Position numbers and translations under genes: made by a program. Shown here piece after piece: positions 1 through 8,538 of a stretch of DNA of 26,135 nucleotides (position 1 is the first letter of the stretch; each line of letters opens with the position of its first letter). Under the pieces are notes generated by a model that was not told the origin of the DNA, made no database searches, and was given only the letters and a program-made list of their open reading frames with translations. This DNA comes from an uncultured Dorea sp. (GTDB taxonomy: Bacteria > Bacillota_A > Clostridia > Lachnospirales > Lachnospiraceae). Location of the stretch: NCBI GenBank assembly GCA_910579015.1, contig CAJTRO010000024.1, positions 1-26,135 on the forward strand, in the 5' to 3' direction.

Positions 1-1213
1 TAGACATCAGATAAGCGCCCGGAATCCTCACCAGTATGATAGAGATCACATTATGTCCAAAGGAGATCATAGAATACCCATAGGCAGTAAAATATCCGCT
101 GAAACCAAATGCAATCGCCGCAAAAATGCAATCCACAACGTAGGATTTCAGATATTGGCTTCCATACATTATCACAATCTCTTCGCTGGTGAACAAAGAC
201 AGAAGCGATCCCGATACAAACTGGCAGATCACGGTAAAGAATATGCCGAATCCGACCGCAATAAGACAGCCGTACCGCAAGGTCTCTGACGCCCTTTCAT
301 GCTGTCTGGAACCAATACACTGCGAACAGATCGCAGAAATCGCTGACAACATACTGGATGGGACCAGAAAGAAGAAGCCGATGATTTTTTCCACAACCCC
401 AACGGCGGCGGCAATATTCACGCCTCTGGAATTCGCTATAACCGTGATAATGATAAATGAGATCTGGATCAGCCCGTCCTGTATACAGATTGGAAACCCG
501 ATCTTGAAGATATTCGAAACAACAGGATGGTCCAGATGGAAATTTCCACGTGTTACAATTATCAGTTTTTTCTTAACGATCGCCGTCAAAGCGATCAGGA
601 CGCTTGCCGCCTGTGAAAAAACCGTCCCGAACGCCGCGCCGGCAGCGTGCATATCAAAATATCCGATAAACAGATAGTCCAACAGAATATTCAATACACA
701 CGCGGCCGCCACAAAATACATGGGACTTTTCGAGTCTCCCAATCCCCGGAAAACGGAGCTTAACACATTATATGCAACAATAAACGGAATCCCGGTAAAA
801 CAGATCCTTAAGTACAGCCTTGTCTCCCGAACCGCCTCCGCCGGCGTAAACATGACCGTTATGATGGGGTTTATAAAGATCAGCAGTACCGCCATAAGCA
901 ATACGGAGATCATCAGGAAGATTATGATCGTATTGCCGATGACCGTCCGTTTTTCCTGTTCTTTTCCCTCTCCTACATATCTTCCTATGAGCACCGCCGC
1001 CCCCATCGCCAGCCCTACGATCATAACCGTCAGCATATGCATGACCTGGCTTCCGATCGACACACCTGTAAGGGACGCCGCGCCGTTATATTGGCCAACG
1101 ATAAATAAATCCGCCATGCCGTAAAATGTCTGTAAAAAATTAGACAGTAAAAAGGGCAGAGAAAATGTAATAATATTTTTTAAAGCACTTCCTTTTGTTA
1201 AATCCTTTTGCAT
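1..1213 (-). CDS. MATE-family multidrug/cation antiporter (C-terminus cut by window edge)
   Basis: Inner-membrane drug or metabolite exporter of the MATE family, which usually exchanges substrate for Na+ or H+. Translating leftwards from the ATG at 1213 gives a typical MATE N-terminus: a DLTKGSALK opening, a first membrane segment reading FSLPFLLSNFLQTFYGMAD, then LFIVGQY and a second segment ending in a GRYVGEGKEQEK loop. The frame stays open through 404 codons to the left edge, so about 40-60 C-terminal residues of a usual 440-460 aa protein lie outside. The ribosome-binding site is weak (AAAAGG about 12 nt upstream), but no better in-frame start is visible. It follows the DUF4132 gene by 111 nt on the same strand with no clear terminator between them. 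A candidate promoter lies in that gap. The substrate cannot be told from sequence. Confidence 0.9.
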   Translation of the reverse strand, partial: MQKDLTKGSALKNIITFSLPFLLSNFLQTFYGMADLFIVGQYNGAASLTGVSIGSQVMHMLTVMIVGLAMGAAVLIGRYVGEGKEQEKRTVIGNTIIIFLMISVLLMAVLLIFINPIITVMFTPAEAVRETRLYLRICFTGIPFIVAYNVLSSVFRGLGDSKSPMYFVAAACVLNILLDYLFIGYFDMHAAGAAFGTVFSQAASVLIALTAIVKKKLIIVTRGNFHLDHPVVSNIFKIGFPICIQDGLIQISFIIITVIANSRGVNIAAAVGVVEKIIGFFFLVPSSMLSAISAICSQCIGSRQHERASETLRYGCLIAVGFGIFFTVICQFVSGSLLSLFTSEEIVIMYGSQYLKSYVVDCIFAAIAFGFSGYFTAYGYSMISFGHNVISIILVRIPGAYLMS

Positions 1214-1281
1214 CGTTTGATCGTACCTTTTAAATTATCTTCGTGCAGGAACATCTGCATTTTTTTAATCTCAATGATTGA

Positions 1282-1309
1282 ACTATACATATCTTAATAC
1301 TCCCCGCAA
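1282..1309 (-). promoter_or_regulatory. Candidate sigma-A promoter for the MATE gene
   Basis: On the minus strand TTGCGG (1304-1309) is followed after 16 nt by TATAGT (1282-1287). The -10 matches 5 of 6 consensus bases but the -35 matches only its first three. It would give a leader of about 60 nt. It is the best candidate in the 111-nt gap; read-through from the DUF4132 operon is also possible. Confidence 0.35.
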
Positions 1310-1324
1310 TATAAGCTCTGCTCT

Positions 1325-4300
1325 CTACCGTATCTGTGCCAATATGCCTGGATCCTTGATCTTCGTATCTTCCGCAAACAGCAGGATCTTCGACATGATC
1401 TCCGCCGTCTTGGGATCGTCGTCGATAAACGGAAGGAAGATACGCCCTCTGTGCTGTGAATGCACCGGCACTACAAACAGCATGGAATTCCCGGCCTGAT
1501 GTACCACACCGCTTCCCAGATGCACAGAATACCGGCCGAGCTTCCCGTCGATCAGGGCATGGCTTCCCTCCAGACGCACATTCCCGATCTTGAACAGGTC
1601 CAGATTGCACTGGGCAATGGCTCTTCGCATCTCGACGGTCGAGTGGCTGGTCTCCGGATCCACACCGCCCGCATGTGCCACGCTCACGGCCAGATCCACA
1701 TCCCGCATCACCTCGCTGTATATGATATCCGGAATATCCTTGATCTTCTTTGGCTCTCCCGTCTTCCGGTCTGAAAATATCACGCACTCCAGGGCGGGAG
1801 CCTCGATATCGCTCGGTGTAAACCAGTCCGCCATGGCATAGATACAGGCGACAATATTCTCATTATAATAAATCTTCTGCAAGCCGTCCTCATAATCTGC
1901 CACCCATCGCCGTCCCCGAAGCGCCCCGGCCGTCGTCTTCTGAGGCTGGATCTGATTGCCGGAGAACAGCCGTGATTCCGTTTTTTCCAGCTCTTCATCT
2001 AATTTCAGGTACAGTTCACGGAAGACCTGTTTGAAAGGCTGTCTGATCTTCCTTTCGAACAGAAGCTTCTGGTAGCCGTGCCAGCGTCCGCTTACATACA
2101 GGTCGAACGGATGGACGATCAGGATTCTGTCGTCTGGTCTTACCACGGTTACATTTCCCCTGTCGTCCACGATACCGTCCTCTGTCAGGAACCCCATCGC
2201 ACCGTCCGCCTCTGCATCCGCAAGCTTCACCACCAGATATTCCACGATCGGGCGTACCACCGGGTTCGTCCTAAGCTCTAAGAATTCCCAGACTTCAAAA
2301 TCCGTCCTATCCTCCATAGCCTGCTCCATCATCTGCTTTGTCCGGCTGTACTGCTCCTTTAACTGCTTGTTCATTTCCTGATATTTCTTAACAGTCTCGT
2401 TCTTTTTATACTTTGCAGGAACAGACTTTAACGCCTTCCCGTCTTTTCTGCAATGAATCGAGCTCTTTCCGCTCTCGTCCACAGTGATCTTAAGTTCGAT
2501 CTCTTCAAGCGGCCGCCAGTCGAAACAGCCCTGCGACTGTTCCACCAGCTTCCCTTCCATCCGGAGTACAAGACGCGTCACATCGGTAAAGCCCGCATTG
2601 ACGCTCAGATTCTGCAAGGCGATCTCAGACGCGCGTCCCTCGCTTGCCCGGCGCTGTGCGCCGAACTGCCTGCTCTCTTTCCTGTACTTCTGGATGAACT
2701 GATAGCGGTCAAACAGTTCATCCTCCCGCTGTAATTTCTTATCGGCAAGCGGAAGGAGCGGAAGGCTCATCAGCAGATCCTTGTTGCGTTTCGCGTCAAT
2801 CTCTGATTTCAGCGTCTCCTTATCAACCTTTCCAAGAGCCGCGTCCGCATATTTCCGCGCCCGGCCGTGAGCCGTTCCCGTGGAAGAATACTTCGCCGCG
2901 TCATACAGAAGCTTGAAATTCTTCTCCCCCACATGCTCGTATGCTTCAAAGAACCAGTGGATATCAAACGCCCCGTCTCCAAGCTCCTCCGGTGAAAGAG
3001 GCGTATACTTTGCAATCGTGGAAGTCACCTGCTCGTCGAAACGCTCGCTGGTATGAGCCATAAAATAATAACAGGCGCTCGCAAATCCGGGAAGCCCAAG
3101 ATATTCTTCGATCATCGGGATCCACTGCTGTGCATACATGGCAAGCTCCACAAGCCGTTTTTTGGTGATGTCCGTCCCCTTAAGGGCCGCTTTTAGATCT
3201 TTTGCCCCCTCATCCGGCTTCGGCATACATATTTTCAGCAAATGGCTCAGCACAGACCTGCGCTCGCTGTTGGAGGAAAAATAGCTGTAACCGCGTTGCA
3301 GCGGATCCTTGCCAAGCGCCGTCAGGATCTGTATCATATAATCAATACCATAGATCACACGGATCTTCTGGATATATTCAGAAAACGGCGTAGGGCCTTC
3401 TCCGCGTTTTAACTCGACGCTTAACACAAGCGGGATCAGTTCTCTGTAGAGTTCATGTGCAAACGCCATCTTAGGCATCTCTTCCCCTATAGTATCGAAG
3501 CGGTATTTCCCGTCCACCGGCACGATCACGTTGTTCCCAAAGAAAGCGTTCAGGCTGTAAACCCTTGCCATTCTTGAGGACACCGCCCCTTTTTGTTCTA
3601 CGGTGCTCACAGACTCAAGAAGAGTTCCCAGTTCCGAAAATGTAAACACGGCCTTGTAAAACGCCGCCTTATCCCAGATTCCCCGTATATAGCATTCTAC
3701 ATAATCCGCAAGTCCCAGATAAGACTGGAAAGAATTCAGATAAGAGTACTGCCTGTTTTGCTCCCGGTCTTTCTGTTCAAGATAATGCCGTCCAAGATCG
3801 AATCTCAGAGTAAACGCGCTCCCCCACTTCTCACCCTCTGCATATGAGAGCCAGTGTATCATCTCCGCAAAGATCGGAAGCTGTGCCGTCCGCTTCGTGT
3901 AAGTTTCAATCTCTCCGTTCCAGCGTTTTTCATCGACGGAAAACAGATCGTTCGAGGTGTCCAGCACTGAAAGATATCTTGCCATCCCGTGCAGGGCGAA
4001 ATGTGCCTTTAACACACCTGGAACATACTGTGAAAACAATGTGGAGAGCACCGTGCCCGCCTGTCTGCCGTAACGGACAGCTGGAAGCAGGTTTTGAAAC
4101 GGCGGTTTCTTCATAAGCCCTCCGCCAAAAACCTGCTTGTAGAGCTTTCGGTTGTGCTCATAGAAGCCTCTCTGTATACAGCACTGGCGGTAAAGCTCTA
4201 CTTCCAGGAGAAGCTTGGGTGAGCCAATCTTCGTCTCGTAGAATTCCATCCAGAGTTCCGGAAACGGATAGGCGTCCAGCGGTTCTGCCCCCGGTTCATT

Positions 4301-6475
4301 GCTGATATACCGGCTGAACTTAAGGTCATTTCCCAATAATTCCTCCTGGTCCCACGCCGTCTTATAAGAGCGCGAGGCATTCTCTGCGATCAGCTCATCC
4401 AGCTCCTTATATACACGGATACACGCCTCCTCGCCGTATGTAAACAGTGTCGACGCCTGATTCCTGTCAATCTCCATCGGAGGCAGCACCCATTCTTCCT
4501 CTGCATGATACAGGCCATAGCCCGGTGTATTCAGGATATCCTGTGCCCCGCTCTCCTCTCCCAGAAGTTCCTTTAAGAGAACCTTCTCCTTTCCGGTCGG
4601 CTCAGAGAGCTTCCGAAGATGCGGGATCACTTCCTCAAAACATCCGGCATCCTCTTTCTTTAAATCCAGCGCCAGATCCAGCGCCCCCATATGACATTCC
4701 TCTGATCTCTCTTCTAAGAGCCTGGCAATCGTAGATACCAGACAGCCCTTCTCCTGTCTGCGAAGAAGCGATAAGGTGCCTTTCCGCCCTTTTTTATATT
4801 TCAGGTTCTTCTCGATCTGTACGTAATCATCCCCGGTAAGCTCCATATCCTCCGCCAGAAGATGTGCTTCCTGATTGGTATATTCCTCCGGATTATGCAG
4901 AAGCTCAAATAATATCTTCTTCCGTGCCAGGCTCTTGGGACGATAAAGTAAAAGCCTCGTGGCGGCGGCCCGGGACATACCATAACTGGAATACCCGGCT
5001 CCCTGTCCGATCATGGGGATGTATCCCGCAGCTTCGTCAAGCACCGCCTCATCTTGCAGCATCCATGCGATCAGACAGAGACGGGCCGCAATGTCTGACT
5101 GAGTCATGGTCACCTGATGCCAGGGGAAGATACACGGCGAAAGTGTAAGTCCCTTCTTTGGAATCTTCGTAAGGATCTCTTTCAAGAGCTGATAATACCT
5201 TGAGGCTTCCTCCCAGCTTGAAAACATTTCTTCCGGCGCCATTTTTTTTGGTTCCACCACCTTGCCGCCCCGGAAGGTATAAGAGTTACTGCTCTCATCT
5301 TTTACAAGCCGGAAAAAATGACTGCCCGCCGACTCCATGAATCCCGGCATAAAACACGCCGTAAGCTCCAGATCGTCAGCATTGTTTAAGATGACCTCTT
5401 TTGCCGCCTGCATCCTCAGACGTTCATCCTGAACAGACTGGATAAAATAAGAAGCCGTCATCTTCTGATGCTTCGAACCACGGGCAGACAGCCCGCAGAC
5501 TGCGCTGACCGCGGCTTTCGCGTCATAGAATCCCTTCGCCCAGAGCGCGCAGCTTATGGCGATCGAATCCTCCGAATCAAGCTGCCTCTCACAGTAATCC
5601 GGCTCTCTCAGGCACCGTCCCATCATCGTAAGAAGCTTATCCGTGATCCGGTCCACACTCTTCTCATTGAAAATCCCGATCCATGCAGATACCGCCCGTT
5701 TTACAGAAGAATAGCGGATCAGGCCGTGCTCTTCAATAACGGCAAACAGATGCAGGAACGCTTCCGGCCTTCCGGCATCCATCGTCTCGCAGACCGCCTG
5801 CCTTGCGCCCTCCTGAAGCCTTGCCGCCAGAAGGAATCTGCCGAGGACATCATATAATTCCCTGTCTTGGCTCATCACGATCCCCCTGATCAGTTCGTGG
5901 CTTAACATCGCCGTATTCCCCTCTCCAAGAAGGATATCCTTTACTGCCTGCACCGTCTCTTTATTTCCCAGATCGATCTGCGCCGCCAGTATCTCTGCAT
6001 ACGAAAAATACTCATTCCTTGCATGGTCGTAAAACTCCGGCTGTGTATTCCCTGTAAGAAGCCCTGAAAGCGGCACACCATAGAACCCAAGCCTTGAATA
6101 GCCCCGCAGGATCTTCACGCTCTGCTCTGCAAAAGGTGCATAACTGTCTGAACGCAGGCTTCTCCGATACCACCCCGCCGTCATCTGGTACTGGTTCATC
6201 TGATCCAGCGCATAATAGAATTCTTCCCGGGATTCCTCGGGCACGCAGACGTCCACCAGGTTCTTAAACCTGCTCTGATATAATCCGCTCAACGTACCCT
6301 GTCCGTCTGCCAGAGCCTTGCGCATCTCATTACAGGCATTCTGGGGAATCGTATAACCATAGACGTCCGGCAGCATCTCCTTTTCCCGTTTTGAGAGGTG
6401 CTTCCCCTTGTCTGCCACGCTCTTCACCCAGTCTTCCGTTAACTTTCTCCTCGTCTGATATGTAAAATCTGCCAT
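1325..6475 (-). CDS. Giant DUF4132 (YehI/MolR-like) protein, 1716 aa
   Basis: Very large cytosolic protein of unknown function. The last ~325 residues match the DUF4132 family of E. coli YehI/MolR as I know it: QPFKQVFRELY (~residue 1480), ALRGRRW, the hallmark IIYSEVMRDVDL (~1585-1596), a YSVHLGSGVVH strand, and the C-terminal LPFIDDDPKTAEIMSKILL and EDTKIKDPGILAQI. The first ~1300 residues have no motif I can name and read as repeated amphipathic helices, possibly an ARM/HEAT-like scaffold (inference). There is no signal peptide or convincing membrane segment. Two ATGs are adjacent at 6478 and 6475; the AAGGA ribosome-binding site stands 6 nt from the second and 3 nt from the first, so 6475 is preferred. 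A 138-aa gene lies 60 nt upstream on the same strand. In E. coli, yehI sits near MoxR-AAA (yehL) and VWA (yehP) genes; neither is present here. Confidence 0.85.
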   Translation of the reverse strand: MADFTYQTRRKLTEDWVKSVADKGKHLSKREKEMLPDVYGYTIPQNACNEMRKALADGQGTLSGLYQSRFKNLVDVCVPEESREEFYYALDQMNQYQMTAGWYRRSLRSDSYAPFAEQSVKILRGYSRLGFYGVPLSGLLTGNTQPEFYDHARNEYFSYAEILAAQIDLGNKETVQAVKDILLGEGNTAMLSHELIRGIVMSQDRELYDVLGRFLLAARLQEGARQAVCETMDAGRPEAFLHLFAVIEEHGLIRYSSVKRAVSAWIGIFNEKSVDRITDKLLTMMGRCLREPDYCERQLDSEDSIAISCALWAKGFYDAKAAVSAVCGLSARGSKHQKMTASYFIQSVQDERLRMQAAKEVILNNADDLELTACFMPGFMESAGSHFFRLVKDESSNSYTFRGGKVVEPKKMAPEEMFSSWEEASRYYQLLKEILTKIPKKGLTLSPCIFPWHQVTMTQSDIAARLCLIAWMLQDEAVLDEAAGYIPMIGQGAGYSSYGMSRAAATRLLLYRPKSLARKKILFELLHNPEEYTNQEAHLLAEDMELTGDDYVQIEKNLKYKKGRKGTLSLLRRQEKGCLVSTIARLLEERSEECHMGALDLALDLKKEDAGCFEEVIPHLRKLSEPTGKEKVLLKELLGEESGAQDILNTPGYGLYHAEEEWVLPPMEIDRNQASTLFTYGEEACIRVYKELDELIAENASRSYKTAWDQEELLGNDLKFSRYISNEPGAEPLDAYPFPELWMEFYETKIGSPKLLLEVELYRQCCIQRGFYEHNRKLYKQVFGGGLMKKPPFQNLLPAVRYGRQAGTVLSTLFSQYVPGVLKAHFALHGMARYLSVLDTSNDLFSVDEKRWNGEIETYTKRTAQLPIFAEMIHWLSYAEGEKWGSAFTLRFDLGRHYLEQKDREQNRQYSYLNSFQSYLGLADYVECYIRGIWDKAAFYKAVFTFSELGTLLESVSTVEQKGAVSSRMARVYSLNAFFGNNVIVPVDGKYRFDTIGEEMPKMAFAHELYRELIPLVLSVELKRGEGPTPFSEYIQKIRVIYGIDYMIQILTALGKDPLQRGYSYFSSNSERRSVLSHLLKICMPKPDEGAKDLKAALKGTDITKKRLVELAMYAQQWIPMIEEYLGLPGFASACYYFMAHTSERFDEQVTSTIAKYTPLSPEELGDGAFDIHWFFEAYEHVGEKNFKLLYDAAKYSSTGTAHGRARKYADAALGKVDKETLKSEIDAKRNKDLLMSLPLLPLADKKLQREDELFDRYQFIQKYRKESRQFGAQRRASEGRASEIALQNLSVNAGFTDVTRLVLRMEGKLVEQSQGCFDWRPLEEIELKITVDESGKSSIHCRKDGKALKSVPAKYKKNETVKKYQEMNKQLKEQYSRTKQMMEQAMEDRTDFEVWEFLELRTNPVVRPIVEYLVVKLADAEADGAMGFLTEDGIVDDRGNVTVVRPDDRILIVHPFDLYVSGRWHGYQKLLFERKIRQPFKQVFRELYLKLDEELEKTESRLFSGNQIQPQKTTAGALRGRRWVADYEDGLQKIYYNENIVACIYAMADWFTPSDIEAPALECVIFSDRKTGEPKKIKDIPDIIYSEVMRDVDLAVSVAHAGGVDPETSHSTVEMRRAIAQCNLDLFKIGNVRLEGSHALIDGKLGRYSVHLGSGVVHQAGNSMLFVVPVHSQHRGRIFLPFIDDDPKTAEIMSKILLFAEDTKIKDPGILAQIR

Positions 6476-6535
6476 CATCTTTCCTTCTTTCTTAATCCAT
6501 GATAATGCTCCGCTATCTGTCCGCCGGGAAATCTC

Positions 6536-6952
6536 CTAGCCTGACAGCATCACAAGCCGTATAAAGGTAAATATCAGGTCATCCTTCCACGGGATCGCAT
6601 CTTCAAGCCCCGTCAGCTCCTCATCTCCGGCAAAAACGCGGTAGATACCGTCTTCAAAGCATTGGATCGTATTCTCCAACGCCTTATGAAGCAAGGCCTT
6701 CTCTCCTGTGTGCGCGCCAAACGCGACCTTGCCCCGCAAAGCCTGGGTGCTGATCTCCTCCCTCGTCAGAAAAGGAAGAAGCTGTCCCTCATCCTTCCTC
6801 TCGTTATAGTCCCTCACGCCAAGCTCTGTAAGGTCAAGCAGCAGTCTGCGCACCGTCGCCGGTCTCTCCCCAAGAACAAAGGGGACAGGGGGCAGATCCC
6901 TGCTCATGCCTCTGCCCGGCTTTTTCATTCTTACATAGATTGTAAATGACAT
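6536..6952 (-). CDS. Small protein paired with DUF4132, unnamed family, 138 aa
   Basis: I do not know a named family for this protein, although I have an impression of similar small proteins in other Firmicutes. It begins with a short beta-like stretch and a KKPGRG turn, then LPFLTREEI, and ends with a run (FEDGIYRVFAGDEEL, then DDLIFTFIRLVMLSG) that looks conserved. It is soluble, mixed alpha/beta, with no signal peptide and no metal-binding cysteines. The ATG at 6952 has a strong GGGAGGA ribosome-binding site 6 nt upstream. It lies 25 nt after the CmpB-like gene and 60 nt before the DUF4132 giant, so it is very likely co-transcribed with both. A partner or modulator role for the DUF4132 protein is inferred from position only. 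Confidence 0.75.
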   Translation of the reverse strand: MSFTIYVRMKKPGRGMSRDLPPVPFVLGERPATVRRLLLDLTELGVRDYNERKDEGQLLPFLTREEISTQALRGKVAFGAHTGEKALLHKALENTIQCFEDGIYRVFAGDEELTGLEDAIPWKDDLIFTFIRLVMLSG

Positions 6953-6977
6953 CTCTCATCCTCCCAAAATTCCTGTA

Positions 6978-7394
6978 TCACAGGACATGGTAATGTGGTT
7001 TCTCTTCTCCGTAAAGCCAGTAAGAAAGATATCCTCCAAGAAAAATACCCAGGGCGCACAGCCCGGAGAAGATGATCATAAAGGGAAGACAGATCTGCCC
7101 GAACAGCTGAAAGGGCTGATTGCTGTAATCCCATACCGCCATATGAAGCCATTTATTTACAATAATTCCCGTGATAAATTCCATCGCCGTTACAAATATA
7201 ATACATCGAAGGATCTGCCTCCACAGCGCGTCCTCCCAGTGAACCGCCTGCCCCTGTACCGTGAAGAAGACCATGCAGATTCCGCCAAGTACGAACATGG
7301 ACCAGTGGGAGAAACCGCGGAAGAATATTTCAAAAAAGTAATAGAGGCATCCGCCAAGTGTCCATAAAAATAAATATTCGCTTAATCTCTTCAT
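6978..7394 (-). CDS. CmpB-type putative ABC transporter membrane protein, 138 aa
   Basis: Small integral membrane protein of the ABC_trans_CmpB family (putative ABC-transporter type IV). The signature is clear: a segment containing GFSHWSMFVLGGICMVFF, then MEFITGIIVNKWL, VWDYSNQPFQLFGQICLP and a last hydrophobic helix, giving about four membrane segments. The function is not experimentally clear, and no ATPase gene is adjacent. A GTG at 7409 would extend the frame by five codons. The ATG at 7394 is preferred because GAGGG stands 8 nt before it and overlaps that GTG. It lies between the methyltransferase (68 nt upstream) and the 138-aa/DUF4132 pair (25 nt downstream), so it may be part of that operon. 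Confidence 0.85.
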   Translation of the reverse strand: MKRLSEYLFLWTLGGCLYYFFEIFFRGFSHWSMFVLGGICMVFFTVQGQAVHWEDALWRQILRCIIFVTAMEFITGIIVNKWLHMAVWDYSNQPFQLFGQICLPFMIIFSGLCALGIFLGGYLSYWLYGEEKPHYHVL

Positions 7395-7448
7395 GAAAAA
7401 TGCCCTCACTTATGTTATTCATACATAGTGTAAGCATTTTGAGCCAAG

Positions 7449-7454
7449 ATTATA
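7449..7454 (-). promoter_or_regulatory. Candidate -10 element in the gap ahead of the CmpB/DUF4132 genes
   Basis: A perfect TATAAT on the minus strand just downstream of the methyltransferase stop. The best -35 candidates (TTGAGA, 13 nt spacing) fit poorly, so this could be an internal promoter or chance in AT-rich DNA. Confidence 0.25.
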
Positions 7455-7462
7455 GGTGGTAT

Positions 7463-8308
7463 TTATTTCTCAATACACGATTTATTCTTAAAAATCCCTG
7501 TCTGAAACGAGGCCGTCTCATCTCCGTTCTTACAGGAAAACTGCATCTGGGTTTCTTTTACCGGGCAAAAACCCAGTTGTCTTAGAGCGCCGGCCAGACC
7601 TGCGCCCGCCGGCCCGCCTTCATAACGCTCGATGCTGATCAGATACCCCCCTGGCCTTACAAACGCCGAAAGCTCCTCTGCATACGCCTCATACCGCCTT
7701 GTCTGCTCTCCTGCTGACGGCATATTCCCTTTTGCTTCTTCACACAGCGGTCTTGGCACGATATTTTCATGTACGGTACGGCAGGTAAAAAGGGTGCCGC
7801 ACTTCCTCTTCCCCGGCGCTTTTGGACGGTCAAACCGCACATTCCCTATCTGAAGCTTCTTTGCAAGCTCTTCTGCCACAGAGACAGCGTTTCCAGACAG
7901 ATCCAGGCCCGTGACGAAGGAATCCGGATGGCAGAGTGCAAGAAAACAGGACAGGATCCCATTTCCACAGCCGATATCAATAATATCCCCCTTCCAGAAA
8001 TTCTCATATCTGAGCAGATACTCCATAGCCCGCCTGAAAAACACACGATCGTAGAAAGAAGCGGCCAGAAGGCTGATCTGCAAGCTCTGATTCAGGTAAT
8101 CGACAAGCTCCTCCTGACGGTAAAGATACGGCGTGTCTCTGCTTCCATATACCAGCCGTTCCTCTGAGCGGTCATACAATTCTGTCAGCCTTTCAATGTG
8201 CTTTCTGCCCTCTTCTGGTCCGCAAGCTTCTAACAGAGCCGTATCCAGCTCGAATATCTTGCGGATACCGATTCGGGACAGATACTCTTTTATCCTTACA
8301 TCCAGCAT
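7463..8308 (-). CDS. Class I SAM-dependent methyltransferase, 281 aa
   Basis: Cytosolic Rossmann-fold methyltransferase with unknown substrate. Motif I is DIIDIGCGNGILSC (residues ~108-121), followed by the acidic strand-2 end VTGLDLSGNAVSVAEE (Asp136 would contact the SAM ribose), and a post-motif strand FTCRTVHEN (~175-182). Residues 1-105 form a helical N-terminal extension with no named motif, and the C-terminal part has the usual FVRPGGYLISIERYEGG strand. The ATG at 8308 has GAGAGG 6 nt upstream and an extended -10 promoter about 50 nt upstream. It is the first gene of the leftward group leading to the DUF4132 giant and diverges from the AAA ATPase. Whether it shares a transcript with the genes after the 68-nt gap is uncertain. 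Confidence 0.85.
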   Translation of the reverse strand: MLDVRIKEYLSRIGIRKIFELDTALLEACGPEEGRKHIERLTELYDRSEERLVYGSRDTPYLYRQEELVDYLNQSLQISLLAASFYDRVFFRRAMEYLLRYENFWKGDIIDIGCGNGILSCFLALCHPDSFVTGLDLSGNAVSVAEELAKKLQIGNVRFDRPKAPGKRKCGTLFTCRTVHENIVPRPLCEEAKGNMPSAGEQTRRYEAYAEELSAFVRPGGYLISIERYEGGPAGAGLAGALRQLGFCPVKETQMQFSCKNGDETASFQTGIFKNKSCIEK

Positions 8309-8358
8309 ACCATACCTCTCATATTATCACATTAACCACTTACTGGTCAGCTATCCAC

Positions 8359-8367
8359 ATTATACCA
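8359..8367 (-). promoter_or_regulatory. Extended -10 promoter for the methyltransferase
   Basis: TGGTATAAT on the minus strand, a perfect TGn-TATAAT extended -10, about 50 nt upstream of the methyltransferase start. No convincing -35 is needed or seen. Confidence 0.55.
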
Positions 8368-8430
8368 CAATTCTGCCGTGTTACACATAACTTTTCTGTT
8401 CCCGGGCAACACAAATATCCGGCCGTGTCT

Positions 8431-8471
8431 TTTTCGGCAAATTTTTCTTTTTCTTATATTTTTGCCGAAAA
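8431..8471 (+). repeat. 11-bp perfect inverted repeat upstream of the AAA ATPase promoter
   Basis: TTTTCGGCAAA (8431-8441) and its exact reverse complement TTTGCCGAAAA (8461-8471) are separated by 19 nt of T-rich sequence. The dyad ends 4 nt before the -35 box of the ATPase promoter. Neither strand has a T-run after the second arm, so an operator is more likely than a terminator. Confidence 0.6.
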
Positions 8472-8475
8472 CAGG

Positions 8476-8504
8476 TTGCCGTTCATCGAGGAATCCGATA
8501 TACT
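8476..8504 (+). promoter_or_regulatory. Sigma-A promoter of the AAA/DUF4143 ATPase gene
   Basis: TTGCCG (8476-8481), 17-nt spacer, TATACT (8499-8504): 4/6 and 5/6 matches at ideal spacing, with the start codon 34 nt further on. Confidence 0.6.
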
Positions 8505-8538
8505 TAATTTACTATATAACAGAAAGGAGCACTGTAGA

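Noticed and set aside
189..677. Open frame of 162 codons on the plus strand in the first kilobase
   Set aside because: It is antisense to the MATE gene, which reads through the whole region on the minus strand with clear family sequence.
1230..1787. Minus-strand open frame of 185 codons overlapping the 3' end of the DUF4132 gene
   Set aside because: It is a different frame over the conserved DUF4132 C-terminus, rich in Gly/Arg/Cys, and matches nothing.
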